Source: Clitoria ternatea
Lineage: Eukaryota; Streptophyta; Magnoliopsida; Fabales; Fabaceae
Reading direction: 5' to 3'
DNA length: 64,000 nucleotides
Assembly: GCA_037962975.1 (NCBI GenBank)
Contig: CM075674.1
Coordinates: 43,104,501-43,168,500, forward strand
This document shows positions 40,656 to 53,094 of the stretch, one piece after another; position 1 is the stretch's first letter; the number at the start of each line of letters is the position of its first letter. The notes below the pieces were generated by a model. That model worked only from the letters and a program-made list of their open reading frames with translations, had not been told where the DNA came from and did no database searches. The position numbers and the translations under genes were made by a program.

Positions 40656-41793
40656 TGGATGGTCTTTTGAAGTGATCCATTCTTTTTATTTAGTTTCCAC
40701 ACTTTGTGTTGTGTCTCCTTCTTTGTTGTTTTCTTCTTTGTCATCCAAGTTCAATTCTTGGAAAGTGCCTACAAGATCATCAAAATCTTCCTTTCTCGGG
40801 GAGTTATGGCTACTTTCATTAAATTTCACATGAATTGATTCCTCAAAAGTGTTTGTTTGTTTGTTAAATACTCGATAACATTTACTTGATGATGAATTTC
40901 CAAGAAAGATTGCCTCATCAGCTTTAGCGTCAAACTTTCCTAGATTATCCTTTCTATTGTTAACCGAATATATGAAAATAGGAAATGTTTGGTTTTCTTG
41001 CTTTGTAAAGTTAATATGGGGTTTTCTTTAGAGTAGGCCTAATCAAACATCTATTCATCACGTGACAAGCGGTATTTACCGCATCGGCCAAAAATATTTT
41101 GCAATGTTATTTTCATTTAACATGGTTCTTGCAAGCTCCACTAAAGATCTATTTTTCCTTTCAATCACTCCATTCTGTTATGGAGTTCTAGGAGCTGAAA
41201 AATTGTGTTCAATACTATGTTTTTCACAAAACTTTTCAAATGATTGGTTTTCAAATTCTCCCCTATGATCGGTTCTTATGGATGCAATCTTTGAATTTTG
41301 TTCATTTTGGATAACCTTGGCTAGTTTCTTAAATGCATGATATGCTTTATTTTTGTGAGTAAGAAACAAGATCCATGTATATCTTGAATAGTCATATACA
41401 ATTACTAGACCATAGTAATTACCACCAAAGCTTTTGATTTTGGAAGGTCCAAATAGATCCATGTGCAAAAGTTTTAAAGGCCTTTGAGTAGAAACAATGT
41501 TTTTAGCTTGAAAAGATACCTTTACTTGTTTTCCCTTTTGACATGCATCATAAAATTTATTTTCAAATTTGAGCTTTGACAAACCAATTACTAATTCTTT
41601 AGAAACAAGTTTGTTTAGATGGTCTACATGTATATATGTTATTCTTCTATGCCATAACCATGATTCATCCTCTCTAGTCATGAAGCATTGTGCGTCATTT
41701 AAAGACAAACTATCAACATCAATCATGTAAATATTATCAATTCTTTTACCAACAAACTTAACTTCCTTGTTTAGCTTATTTTTAATTATGCAA
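40656..41793 (-). pseudogene. Element E integrase (5' truncated)
   Basis: Visible are the zinc-binding region (LWHRRITYIHVDHLNKL ... CQKGKQ), catalytic residues in LHMDLFGP and IRTDHRGEFEN, and the downstream E of NGVIERKN after a TAA at 41178-41180. The part 40656-41177 (linker to RT) has further stops. The N-terminal side is cut at 41793 by the F LTR, with sequence still coding (VDSLSLNDAQC). It is in the same frame as RT and RH. Confidence 0.85.
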
Positions 41794-43950
41794 TGTGAAC
41801 ACCTATTTTGGTCTGACCAGTTTCTGTGAACACCGATAGTAATTAAACAAACTCAACATCGTCCTTAACACCGTCTGATGTCAAAATGAAGTGAAACATC
41901 GTCAGACACCGACTTGGGAAGGAAACAATGTCCGATGTATAAAACAAGTGGAACACCGGTCCTGGAAAGAGAGATACCGATGTGGCCAATAGAAAGGACA
42001 CTGTCTGGACTCCATTCAGAGACCGCTGTCTGTTATTATCCGAGGTGAAAAGTGTTTTCATAAACCCAACACCAGACCCACGTGACACCGTTTGAAGAGT
42101 CTGGTTGCCCATGCTGTGACTTGGAATCGCACTACCCAAGTTGATCCTCGAATCCTGGGAGTGGCAGACAGTGAATAAAAAATTAAACAATAAAAAAACT
42201 TACCACCAGCCACTGTTCCCCATAACTGTTAGTGGCCAGGCTGTCACCACTACACGTATGGGTGAGTGCATGCTTAAGCTGTCCAGGCACTTAGGCTCCA
42301 GAGGGGATCTATAAATGCCTCAGCTGAAGAAGCACAAGGGTCCATAATTTTAAACCCCTGAATCCTAAGAAATTAATTCGGTGTTCGAAACTCTAAGTCC
42401 TTCAGATAATTACTCCGACTCTTGGTTCTTTCTTGAGAAAAGCAATGGCCTCGAGGTTCTGAATCCAGTCACTAGGATATCGGCCTTTACCCTAGAGTAA
42501 GATTCTCCCCTATTGCCTCGACTCCGTCCAGAACCTCACCAAAACTCCTTATTTCAATCCCATACTGGTTCCCCACTGCAATCTGATTCTCCATTAAACC
42601 CTATACCGTCTCTCCCCTAAGCTCCACACTGGCTCTCGTAATCATTCAATCCTCATTTCGACTGGAGTTGTTCTAGCCCATATCGGCTCGTACTCAAGGA
42701 CCGACTCCTTTTCAATATTCCTACACCGGCTTATACTTAAGAACCGACTCCTGTTCAGCATCCCCACACCGGTTACAATTCTCTCTACTTTTATCTCGCT
42801 TTTAGTTTATTTTATTAGCTAGTTTTATATTATTTGCTCTTTTGTCAAGTCTATCATTTTTGTTTAATTTATTCCCTTGGTTAAATTTATTCCGTTGTTA
42901 AAATTCACTTTTATTCTATCTCCTAATAATAAAAAAAAGCGTTTTTCTCGTGTTTATTTTGGTCAATGTAAAAGTTGTTTTAGCCAGTGTCGTGCGGAAG
43001 TACTTCTGCCTACACTAGTTCTGAAGTCCATACACGTGTAGAGAACTTTGCCTTGTATGCCCTTTTTCCATGAATTTCACCCGTCACTAAGTCTCTAGCT
43101 TCATCTACAATATCTCTCATTAAGAACTAGGTGACCCTGATTTCTCAAAAGCTTGAGAATACGTAGGAGCAGGACTTAACTCCTGTCGAGCCCACTTCTT
43201 TTCCCTTCTTATTCTCCCTTTTAAAAAATTAATTTCACTCCAATCATTTCATAAAATCAATTTAGACACGACGTCTTGTTGATTTTCTTCCATTTTGTCT
43301 TGACCTCGGCTGTTTCTTTTCACAAAGATCAGGTTAATTTGGACGAGACGTCCTGTTTACCCCCTTTATTCCCAACTCAGCTCCTTGATAAGAGAATGGT
43401 TAATTTGGATGGGATATCCTGTTAGTATTCTTTCCTGCTTTCATACACATATCCCCATTAAAAGGCCAGGGTTAATTTGGACGGGACGTCCTACTAACCC
43501 ATTTCTTTTCCTGACCTTATGTCATGTTGAAAGGACAATTAACTTAGACGAGAGGTCTTGTTAGCGTTCTTCACCTTCTTGGTGTTTTCACCATCAAAAT
43601 CAAGGCTAATTTGGATGAGACGTCCTGTTAACCTTGCTCTAATCATTTTCATTAGTTCGTTCTGTTCCCTTCGCTGCAAAAAAATAAGGAGAAATAAAAT
43701 AGTTTTTTTTAGAGGCTACTTATGCTATGTGTTTTCAATCTTGGTACTGTTTTTAATAGGCGATGTAGGGTGCTAATACCTTCCCTACTCGTAATCGACT
43801 CCCAAACTTGAATCTTACATTTTAACCAGTGCTTTATTAAAAGTTTTTTCCAATGTTTTTCTTGTGGATAAAAATATTGGTGGCGACTCCCTGCTCTGAT
43901 TTATCTCATTTTCGAGGGTCGGCCGTGCCGCCGCGATCCCAGTCACGACA
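41794..43950 (+). repeat. Element F 5' LTR (Ogre-type)
   Basis: 2157 bp, starts TGTGAACACCTATTTTGG and ends CAGTCACGACA. A TATA box (42310-42316) precedes several GGACGAGACGTCC-type hairpin words (43264-43625) and a stem-loop at 43142-43159. No gene. Confidence 0.88.
42310..42316 (+). promoter_or_regulatory. TATA box of element F LTR
   Basis: TATAAAT in GATCTATAAATGCC. The hairpin words lie 950-1300 bp downstream, thus in the transcript. Confidence 0.6.
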
Positions 43951-43952
43951 GA

Positions 43953-43972
43953 TTGTGACTCCACTAGGGACG
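43953..43972 (+). other. Primer binding site, element F (mutated)
   Basis: TTGTGACTCCACTAGGGACG: the Ogre site with about four changes compared with D (21731-21750), two bases after the LTR. Confidence 0.8.
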
Positions 43973-45043
43973 AATAAGAGAGTCAGGCCAGTATTGTTGA
44001 AAGCGCGTGTTTTCTTTTCTATATAGCCTTTGTTTGCTTTGATTTCTTCCTTTGTTTTATTTTTCTGTTAGTGGTGTAAGTGTTTGTTCTTATTTCAATC
44101 GCATATCGTTATTTATGTTGTTGTCAATTTTTGCATGATTATTGAACCCTAGGGTAGGTGATAATGTGTTTTTTCTATGATTATCAAACCCTAGGGTTGA
44201 CAACTTTGTATTTTTGTCCTGTGTTTGTTCTTTGTGCAAAATAAGGTAAGGTAAAAAGGTATTGAATGCCCTTTCACACACTACACTCATATTTTTGTAC
44301 ACACTTATGAATGGCGCCCTATCCTGGGCCCCAAATCAAGCTTAAGTTAGGGGAGGTTAGTAGCGGTGTCGTTTGGGATGTACTTCCCATCCAGTGATTG
44401 TAAAAACCTCAACTAGAGTTCGACCTTTCATGATGTATGCACCTAGTAAATTCCCTACTATTACAACCATATCATGAGTAGAATCTTGGCTCTAGTAACC
44501 TTTTAGAAGTCTAGTGCAAGCCGCCTAATGAGAGGAGTCACTCTTAGACAAGCCGTAGGGCCTAGAAAAGACTTTCAGAAAAACCCGACCTAGGCCACGA
44601 AAGGGTAGACTTTACTTTACCTTATATCATTTTCACTTTCCCTTTTGATCCAAAAGAATGAATTGCCTACCTATCGAAGGATTGCTTTATTTTGAAATAA
44701 TGGCTCATTTTTTTGAAACACTTAGTATTCTTCGGGCGGGTGGATGATCCCTTTTCATCATGCACTTCTAAGTCCTAAGTCATAGATTTTCCTAGTCGTA
44801 AAAAATAATAAAAAATAAAAATAATTTTTATGCCCTCCAACTGGGAAATCAATGACGATTAGAAAACCTATGACCCTTTAGACTTGGACTCGCATGAGTT
44901 TTGGTAATCGCTGCTTCCCCAAGTAAAATTGCTTTGCATTGAATTAATAGGGAAGTACCGGTTTCAGAACATGACTGATTCCTCTTCTTTGTCTTGGTGT
45001 TCACAAGAAACTATTCAGAATTTAGCAGTATCTCTGAGCAAGT
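43973..45043 (+). other. Element F leader
   Basis: About 1.07 kb of untranslated leader, homologous in places to 21751-22633 (phrases around ACCCTAGGGTAGGTG and CACACACTACACT). No gene seen. Confidence 0.65.
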
Positions 45044-46981
45044 ATGGAAATTAACATGGGACATGATAATTGTGGTACAGATATGACGGAATTGAGGAAG
45101 ACATTACATCTTAAGGCCAAGAAGATTGATAGTGTTAGTCTACAAGCAATGGGGAAAAGATTAAACCTGACTCAAAAGATGGCTTTTACTCAAAAATATG
45201 GAAGGGTTCTAAAACTCTTGGAGGTGGAAGTGCAAACTGAAGCTATCACGGCCTTGGCACAGTTCTATGACCCACCCCTCCGTTGTTTCACATTTAGAGA
45301 CTTTCAACTGGCACCTTCCGTAGAAGAATATGAACAGATTATAGGGATGCCGTAGGAAGGGCAGATCCCTTATCGCTATCTTGACCATCATGTAACCGTT
45401 GCTTCTGTCTCCCGTATTTTGAAAATCCATCCTGAGGCGTTAAAAGGCGCACAAATGAATAGAAATTAAGTCCTTGGGTTTAATCGAGAATTTCTTGAGA
45501 AACACATGCAGATTTTGGCGGAAAAGGAAGTATGGGAAGCCTTAAAGGACACCTTAGCACTCACTATCTATGGGGTTATCTTGTTCCCTAGCTTGGATAA
45601 CTATGTAAACTATGATGCTATCAATGTCTTCACCATTCATAAACACAGGCTTGAGAATCCAGTTACGGCAATGCTGGCCAATGTATATTGCACCATGGAT
45701 TTCTGTCACACGTAAGGGGGGAAGAGGATCATTTGCTTCTTACCCGTTTTATATGTATGGCTTACATCTCATACCTTCCATCAAATATGCAAGGTCGAGT
45801 GTCTGGTTTCTGATCTGAAATTGTGTCAGTTGGCAATAAAGAATGGACATGAATGGGCTAATCATCTTGTGGGTCTTATAACTGAGAAAGTTAGATGGTA
45901 TCCTCAATGGCTAGAGGTCAATTCAATCATTCATCATTGTGGAAGTTACCCTAATGTCCCTCTTATCGACACGATAGGGTGCATCAACTATAATCCTACC
46001 AAAGCCAAGTGGCAGTTGGCCTATCCTTTGCTTGGGCCACCAAATGAAAAGCTTGTCACTCCTTTCGTTTTGTATTATGCGAAAGGAAATTATACATCTA
46101 CCGTTCGGGACATAGCCAATGCATGGAAGAAAGTCCACAAGATGGGAAAAGAATTAGGGGCGCGAAGCCACGCTGTAGGGTAGAATACCATGAATGGGTC
46201 TTAAACAGGGTTTCCATTGTAAAATTACCCTTCAGAAGTCCCTCATGTCAGTCTAAAAGCATTCTCGCTCCACCACTCATCCTAGAGGACAAAGCCACCC
46301 AGGCTTTAAAAGCTCAGATAGAGGAGTTGACAGCTAAGAATTAAAAGCTAGAAGAAGACGTTTTGAGGTGTCAACAAGAATGTGCTCTTCAGAAGAAAGA
46401 AAACTTAGAAGGAAGACAGGCTATGGATGAGATATGGAAAAAACAAAAGATTGAAGAAGACTACAAGGCGAAACAAGACTGGTGCCTTCGTGTAGCCAAT
46501 TCTCAACTAAAGATGAAGGGCCAACAAAGTGACACCATTCTAGCTGAAAAGCAGTTTCTAAAAGACTTGTTGCTGCAATCCAAAGAAAAAAAATTAGACT
46601 TTGGTACAAAAAGAGCTGCTACAATCCCAGGTCCACAAATTAGAGCAACAGCTTGATGAAGTAATGAGAGCCTATGAACAAGAGATAAATGATGAACGAC
46701 AAAATGCCATTGATGTTGAGCAACGTTGCCAGGAGGCCACGCATCTTTTAGAAGTTGAACTGGGTCGGCAAGACGAAGTCATTCATTCATGGATGAATCG
46801 CTTCGCCAACCTGGCATACTTAGCCAACGGAGTCCTGTAAGATCTTTCATCAATGCTAAAGCAGGCCGAAGGGATGGTTAATCCTCTCTCCACCCCAAAA
46901 GAGATTTCGTCATTTTTGAATTATTATCAAGAAAGAATTTGTAAAATAAGGGCTATGATCGCCCAAGCTAGGAACGACTAA
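45044..46981 (+). pseudogene. Element F aORF1 (heavily broken)
   Basis: Homologue of 22634-24562: LNLTQKMAFTQKYGRVLKLL, ALAQFYDPPLRCFTFRDFQ, then YPQWLEVNSIIHHCGSYPNV and a C-terminal coiled coil. Stops at 45353-45355 (TAG), 45467-45469 (TAA), 45713-45715 (TAA), 46181-46183 (TAG) and 46838-46840 (TAA), with frame changes near 46184 and 46600. It ends at 46981. It is clearly more decayed than the D copy, which has only two stops. Confidence 0.85.
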
Positions 46982-47288
46982 AGTGTTGTAATTCAAACCT
47001 TTCTAGCAACATTGTATCTTCTTGGAAGTATGGAATAATGAACTATTTTGCCTTCATAATTATCTCATGTTAATTTCCACCTTACTGCTTTACCTAGTGC
47101 TTTTGAACGCGACGTTCTAAGGAACGGTCAGAGGATACGCGCTAAATTCAGAATTTTCATCTTGTGCATATCTTTCTATATTTGTTTTATCGTTTCCCTT
47201 AACTTTTTTATTTTTTCTAACAAATCTGTATGTTCCTTTAGACATTACGGGTAAGCACCCCTACAGGACTAGGCTCAGAAAGAAACTC
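46982..47288 (+). other. Element F spacer aORF1-gag
   Basis: Contains GAACGCGACGTTC at 47105-47117, the counterpart of 24670-24682 in D. No gene. Confidence 0.65.
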
Positions 47289-48961
47289 ATGGCTGAAATA
47301 GAACAGGAGAACAAGAGTTGGAGAGCCGAACTCAATCAGTTGAAAGAACAAATAGCCAAGATGGCCAAGCTTTTAGAGAAGAGAGTCATAGAGGGGGATT
47401 CTTTTGTGGGAGTTGAAGACACTAGGCAACAGCCTCCTATCCCACGACACCCTCAGGGTCCATCTGGAGAACCAAATCCTAACCCGACAGTGCCTTCCCT
47501 TACTGTTTGCATAAGGAGACCAAACCCTGTTGACATCCAACAGCATACCTTTATGGATGCAGAGGGTAATGCTATACCCTTTCCATTGTATGGCTTGCCA
47601 CCAGGGTATTTTTCCCCGCTCCAAGAAGAGCCTAACTACCAAGAGCCGATTCCTCACACCGCTCAACCAAATATTTCATCCATCCAGGAATTTCAAATGA
47701 CTCAAGTCCAAACACAAGTCACCCGGACACAGTCAACCCAACCTGTCTACATGACCCAAGTTACTACCAGACCTCACACTACCTTGTTAAATGCCAACCT
47801 AACACACGTCCACCAGCCATTCGGGTATACAAGTCATCACGTCACCATTGGTCCAAGTGCTGCTGCTGCTAACCAAGAAGGAAGGATAGAAATCATGGAA
47901 AGAAGGTTAATAGCCATGGAAGGAATGGAAGGATTCGGGATGCGAAGTGCTGCAGAACTCTGCTTAATTCTTGATGTTGTTATCCCTTCCAAGTTCAAAG
48001 TGCCAGAATTCGATAAATACGTGGGGTTAACTTGCCCAAAGAATCATCTTACCATGTATTGTTGGAAGATGGCATCACATGCTTCCAACGATCCTTTGTA
48101 GACAGCCTGTCTGGAGTGGCCCTCACTTGGTATAACTATCTTGAGCAGTCTCGTATACGCTACTGGAAAGATTTGGCAGATGCTTTCATGCAATAGTACA
48201 AGTACAATCTGGACATGGCACCTGATAGAGTTCAATTGCAAAATATGACAAAGAAAGATAACAAGACTTTCAAAGAGTATGCCTAGCATTGGCATGAAAT
48301 AGTGGCACAAGTTGACCCTTCCTTGTCTGAAAAAGAAGTGGTTTCTATGTTTATCGACAAGCCCCAGTCGCCCTTTTACGATAGGATGATTGGGAGCATT
48401 TCGTCTCATTTCTCTGATATTGTCACCATTGGAGAAAGAATAGAGAATGGACTGCGAACCAGGAAGATTGCCCGAGGCCCATCTAAGGCAGGGACGGTAA
48501 GGAAACTAGTACTCGGAGAGGGCAGGAGAAGAGATGGAGAGACCAACTCGATCTCTTATAACTAGAAGGGAAACCAGTCAAGGCCGCCTACCCCCATCAC
48601 CTTTCCACCAGCCTATCCTAACGCACCACACCCATATATGGCTGCGATTCAGAATCCAAATCCACCCCACTTCCAACCACCTGTTATACGACCACCAACA
48701 CCACCCTGAGCACCGTACCAATCACCACACGTAAACCAACTGCCAAACTCGAACCTAAGAAGGAGGAACAACGACCGTACTCAGATTCAATTTGATCCCA
48801 TCCCTATGACATATACTGAGCTTCTCCCTCATCTTATCAAAAATACATTGGTGGTTCCCTATCCTTTGAGGCCACTTTAGCCACCTTACCCAAGAGGATA
48901 TGACCCAAACGTAAGGTGTGATTACCATACTGGCGCACCGGGGCATTCTACAGAAAATTGC
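47289..48961 (+). pseudogene. Element F gag (frameshifted)
   Basis: ATG at 47289 (MAEIEQENKSWRAELNQL), N-terminal coiled coil, proline-rich middle (FPLYGLPPGYFSPLQEEP), gag core (DVVIPSKFKVPEFDKYVG, MYCWKMASHAS). There is a stop at about 48099-48101 and shifts afterwards (EKEVVSMFIDKPQSPFYDRM in another frame). A zinc-knuckle-like CDYHTGAPGHSTENC at 48917-48961 leads into the protease frame. Same family as the D gag. Confidence 0.83.
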
Positions 48962-50386
48962 CTGGCTTTGAAGTTCAAGGTAATGGATCTGATCAGAGCC
49001 GATTGGATAAGTTTTCGAGAGGGGAACCCAAGTGTGACAACAAACCCTTTGCCCAATCACAGAGGGTCAGAGGTTAATGCTGTTGGGAAAGAAGAAGAGT
49101 GTATTTTAAAGGTTGAGGACATAAAAATGCCTTTGGAAGTGATTCACTCTCTCCTACTGGAAAAAGGACTGATAAGAGGGTCACGGGATGAAGAGTATGA
49201 TGATGAACAATCTATGGGGCGACGACGCTTCCAAAGAGCCCTCCAAGAGCTCATAGACAGCTACACTGTGGAGATCTGTAGACGCCGTGGAGACGAAATA
49301 AACATGGTACAAGAACAGGCCAAGGTACAGGTTCCAAAACCCCTGGTCCTATTCTACAACAAAAACACACCGGCAGCCCCGACTCCTGCCAAAACTATCA
49401 TCTCAGTGCAAGTACCTACTTCGTTACCTTTCAAGGATTCTCATGCTATGCCATGGAAATACGGTACGGATGTGGTTGTCACCAACCCTGCGGTAGTTGA
49501 CTCTGTGCCATCCTCTTCTGTTACAAATATTGCCGGGATAGGAGGAATGACTCAGGGTGGGAGGGCATACGCGCCTCCAGAATCAAAACACGATAAAACT
49601 ACGGGAGATATCAAAGCTGGAAAGGAAGGGACCGTCGACGAAACAAGAAAGGCTATGACCGAGGAAGAAGCCCAGGAATTTTTAAAGTTCATTCGCCACA
49701 GCGAATATCAAGTGCTGGATCAATTAAACTATACCCCAGCCAAAATTTCCATGTTGTCCCTATTGATGAATTCTGAACCACATCGGAATACATTGATGAA
49801 AGTTTTAAGCGAGGCCCATGTTAAGCATGACTTACCTGTCGACAAATTTGGAGGTATAGTGGGACACATTGTTGCCAATAATTACTTGACCTTTACGGAT
49901 GATGAAATACCCGCCGAGGGAACAGGGCATAACAAAGCCCTTCATATTTCTGTAAAGTGTCAAGATCATATCTTGGCAAAGGTACTTGTCGATAATGGAT
50001 CATCCCTAAATGTAATGCCAAAGTCCACATTGGCAAAGTTGCCGTTTTATGGGACATATATGAGGCCTAGTTCCATGGTGGTACGGGCTTTCGATAGGAC
50101 TCGACGAGAGGTCCTAGGAGAGATTAAGTTGCCGATACAGGTCGGACCGTGCACCTTTCAAGTTCTCTTCCAAGTCATGGATATTACGCCTGCCTATAGT
50201 TGTTTGCTAGGACGACCGTGGATCCATTCGGCTGGGGTAGTCCCTTCCACGCTGCATCAGAAGTTGAAATTCATCATCGACAACAAACTAGTGATTGTTT
50301 TTGGGGAAAAGGACTTTTTGGTCAGTAAGCCTGTCACAACCTCATACATTGAAGTAGCCGAGGAAGCCCTCGAGACTTCATTCTAG
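48962..50386 (+). pseudogene. Element F gag end and protease
   Basis: 472 open codons. The N-terminal part continues the gag-protease linker (LKFKVMDLIRADWISFREGN). The protease lies in the last third with VLVDNGSSLNVMP at about 49985-50020 (D-N-G instead of D-T-G, usual for Ogre) and CLLGRPWIHSAG. It ends at TAG 50384-50386, directly before the G-patch, which would otherwise be in frame. This is the longest undamaged stretch in F. Confidence 0.88.
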
Positions 50387-50700
50387 GCTTTAGAAATAGC
50401 CAATGCAACAAGCATTGCAAGAACATCCTTCCCAAACGTACCTCTAGCAGTGGCAAGAACAATGTTACGGGAAGGATACAAGCCAGGAAAAGGACTGGGG
50501 CGTGAATTGGAAGGGAGGGTCAACCTGTGTGTCTCCCAGAGAACAAGGACAGATATGGCCTGGGATACAGACCCACGACAGCTGACAGAAAGAGGGTCAG
50601 GGAGGAAAAAAAGGAAAGAAGGATGACTCACCTCACTGGTAAGGAATTCAACACCGCAAAACCTTCATTTATGACCTCTATCAGAGCTTCTGGAGCACAG
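50387..50700 (+). pseudogene. G-patch segment downstream of F protease
   Basis: After the TAG the same frame continues with ARTMLREGYKPGKGLGRELE, a glycine-rich G-patch signature (GYKPGKGLG). A frame change near 50540 gives the second half (DRYGLGYRPT). G-patch domains bind RNA or RNA helicases; some retroviruses and Ogre elements have one next to protease (established). It is broken here. Confidence 0.7.
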
Positions 50701-51056
50701 GGATAATGTATCCAGATCAAGTGACCATGATTAAAGATCAACCCTGCCATAGTATGGAGTTTGTGTATGCTTGTTCACTGAATTAGGAGTTGAATAACTA
50801 GGAAATCATGGAGTTCCCTACGGCTATGAATGTTTTGTCAAAGTAATCATATTATTTCATGACTTGTTGGTCCTTCTGCTATGCCTAAGGCTTTGGGACC
50901 TCTTTTGTAATAAAGGCAAAAAGAAAACTTGTTTACTTGTTTGATTTAATGAACACTGTCTAATTCCAATATCTCGTCTTTGCTTGATTCCTTTTTCTTA
51001 AGCCTTTCACTAGCTTGTTTTCTTTTTCATTTGCTATAATACAACCAAATGCAGAT
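50701..51056 (+). other. Likely Ogre intron between G-patch and RT
   Basis: Noncoding, T-rich, ending in a long pyrimidine stretch and ATGCAG at about 51056, after which the RT-side frame opens (ATCCGAAAATG). The donor is uncertain; GGTAAGG at 50638 is the strongest match to consensus but would cut the G-patch tail. A spliced intron between protease and RT is an established feature of Ogre elements. Confidence 0.5.
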
Positions 51057-52140
51057 CCGAAAATGTTTCCCTTGAGAGCAGCAAGAACTTGGTTTTGTTT
51101 CATGATTCTGATTATCCAAACGATTACGTCGACGAGGAAAGTAGGGAAGACTTTGAACCTTCTCCCGAGTTAACAAGGTTACTAGAGCAGGAGGATAAAG
51201 AAATTCAACCCCATCAGGAAAAGGTTGAAACCATTAACCTGGGGGATGAAAGAGAGGTTAAGGAGGTCAAGATTGGTACTTTTCTAAGCAAAAAACGGCG
51301 AGAAGAACTGATTAAGTTGCTCAGGGAGTTTCGAGATTTTTTTGCATGGTCATACCAAGATATGCCAGGGTTGAATAATAGCATTATAGAACACAAGTTG
51401 CCTTTAAAGCCAGAATATTCACTGATCAAACAAAAGCTGCAAAGAATGAAACCAGAAATGCTCCTTAAGATCAAAGATGAAGTTAAGAAGCAATTTGATA
51501 TTGGTTTCCTAGCCGTGGCTAAATATCCTCAATGGGTGGAAAACATAGTTCCTGTTCAAAATAAAGACGGGAAAGTGAGAATATGCATGGACTATCGAGA
51601 CTTGAATCGGGCCAGCCCTAAAGATGACTTTCCCCTACTACAGATTGACATACTACTCGATACTACGACTCAACACTTTATCTTCTCATTCATGGATGGA
51701 TTTTCGGGTTATAACCAGATTAAGATGGCACCTGAGGATATGGAGAAGACTATGTTTATCACTCTTTGGGGCACCTTTTGTTACAAAGTGATGTCTTTTG
51801 GGTTAAAAATGCGGGGGTAACCTATCAAAAGGCAATGGTAGCTCTTTTCCACGACATGATGCACAAAGAGATAGAAGTTTACGTGGATGATATCATCGCT
51901 AAGTCTAGGTCAAAAGAAAGACACATTACTGATCTAAGGAAGCTCTTCGAGCAACTGAGGAAGCTCTTCAAGCGACTGAGGAAGTTCAAGCTTAGATTGA
52001 ATCCTGCCAAGTGCTCCTTTGGTGTGAGATCTGGAAAACTATTAGGGTTCTTTATAAGCGAAAGAGGGATAGAGGTCGATCCTGACAAGGTCAAGGCAAT
52101 CCTGGAAATGCCACCCCCTCACACAAAGAAAGAAGTCTGA
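51057..52140 (+). pseudogene. Element F reverse transcriptase
   Basis: Tat-type RT: FFAWSYQDMPGLNNSIIEHKL, PQWVENIVPVQNKDGKVR, CMDYRDLNRASPKDDFPL, FMDGFSGYNQIKMAPEDMEK, then after a one-base loss in an A run near 51808 the catalytic YVDDIIAKS at 51880-51906 and KLLGFFISERGIEVDPDKVK. TGA at 52138-52140 follows KKEV. Between the two frames a short duplication of RKLFEQLR/RKLFKRLR (51940-51985) is visible. Confidence 0.88.
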
Positions 52141-52719
52141 GGGTTTCTAGGAAGGTTGAACTATATCGCCCGATTCATTTCCCAAATGACAGCAACCTGT
52201 GAGCCGATTTTCAAGTTACTTTGCAAGAACCAACTAGGGCAATGGAATGAAGATTGCTAAACAGCATTCGAAAAGATAAAACAATACTTGTTAGAGCCGC
52301 CAATCTTGGTGCCACCCATTCCTGAGAGACCACTGATCCTGTATTTGACCATGCTGAATGAATCCATGGGATGTGTATTAGGTCAACATGACGAGACTGG
52401 GAAGAAGAAGTGTGCCATTTATTACCTGAGCAAGAAATTCACCTAATGCGAGATGAGATACTCTTCCTTCGAAAAAACATATTGTGTATTGGCTTGGGCT
52501 GCCCGACGCTTACGACAATATATGCTCGATCACACTACATGGCTGGTGTCTAAGATGGATCCCATTAAGTACATCTTTGAAAAGTCATCTTTGACCGGAA
52601 GAATCGCTCGTTGGCAAGTACTTCTAACAGAATATGACATAACATATGTCACCCAAAAGGCCATAAAAGGAAGTGCGCTAGTCGATTACTTGGCACATCA
52701 GCCCGTAAGTAGTTACCAA
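52141..52719 (+). pseudogene. Element F RNase H (first), 5' of element G
   Basis: In frame after the TGA: GFLGRLNYIARFISQ, ILVPPIPERPLILYLTM, then YSSFEKTYCVLAWAARRLRQ, ITYVTQKAIKGSALVDYLA. Stops near 52258 and 52443. It ends at the ACCAA duplication where G is inserted. Confidence 0.85.
52715..52719. repeat. Target duplication of element G, left
   Basis: ACCAA, identical to 58190-58194. Confidence 0.88.
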
Positions 52720-53094
52720 TGTGTTTGAATATGATTACAGGTTCAAGGATTTTGATAATGACAAAGCACTCTTGCAAAAATTCTAGCAAAAACAAAGACT
52801 GAGAATCAGATCCAGAAAAACTATGCAGCTAATCGATTAGGGAGTCTAAGCTAATCGATTAGACAGCTTTTGTTTTGAATTAAATACATCAGGAACATAA
52901 GCTAATCAATTAGATGGAGAATTCCAATCGATTACCAAGCTACTGGAACAACACTAATTGATTACCCAAATGACATAATCGATTACCAACATCAAAAACT
53001 GAATTAAATGCATCAGGTATATATGCTAATCGATTACAGGACTTCAGCCAATCGATTACCAAGCTACTGGAACATCTCTAATCGATTACCCAAG

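Larger units (their letters stand above)
35264..41793 (-). mobile_element. Element E: Sirevirus-like Ty1/copia element, 3' part
   Basis: On the minus strand: integrase, reverse transcriptase and RNase H in copia order, a TAATCGATTA-rich spacer, an accessory ORF, a polypurine tract and a 3' LTR. INT, RT and RH share one frame with several nonsense codons. The 5' part (gag, protease, 5' LTR) is missing because element F is inserted at 41794; it should continue right of the window. Large copia elements with an extra 3' ORF are Sirevirus-like (inference). Confidence 0.87.

Noticed and set aside
41843..42190. 115-codon minus-strand frame at the start of the F LTR
   Set aside because: Inside LTR U3, no pattern, and the corresponding D LTR region is not open.
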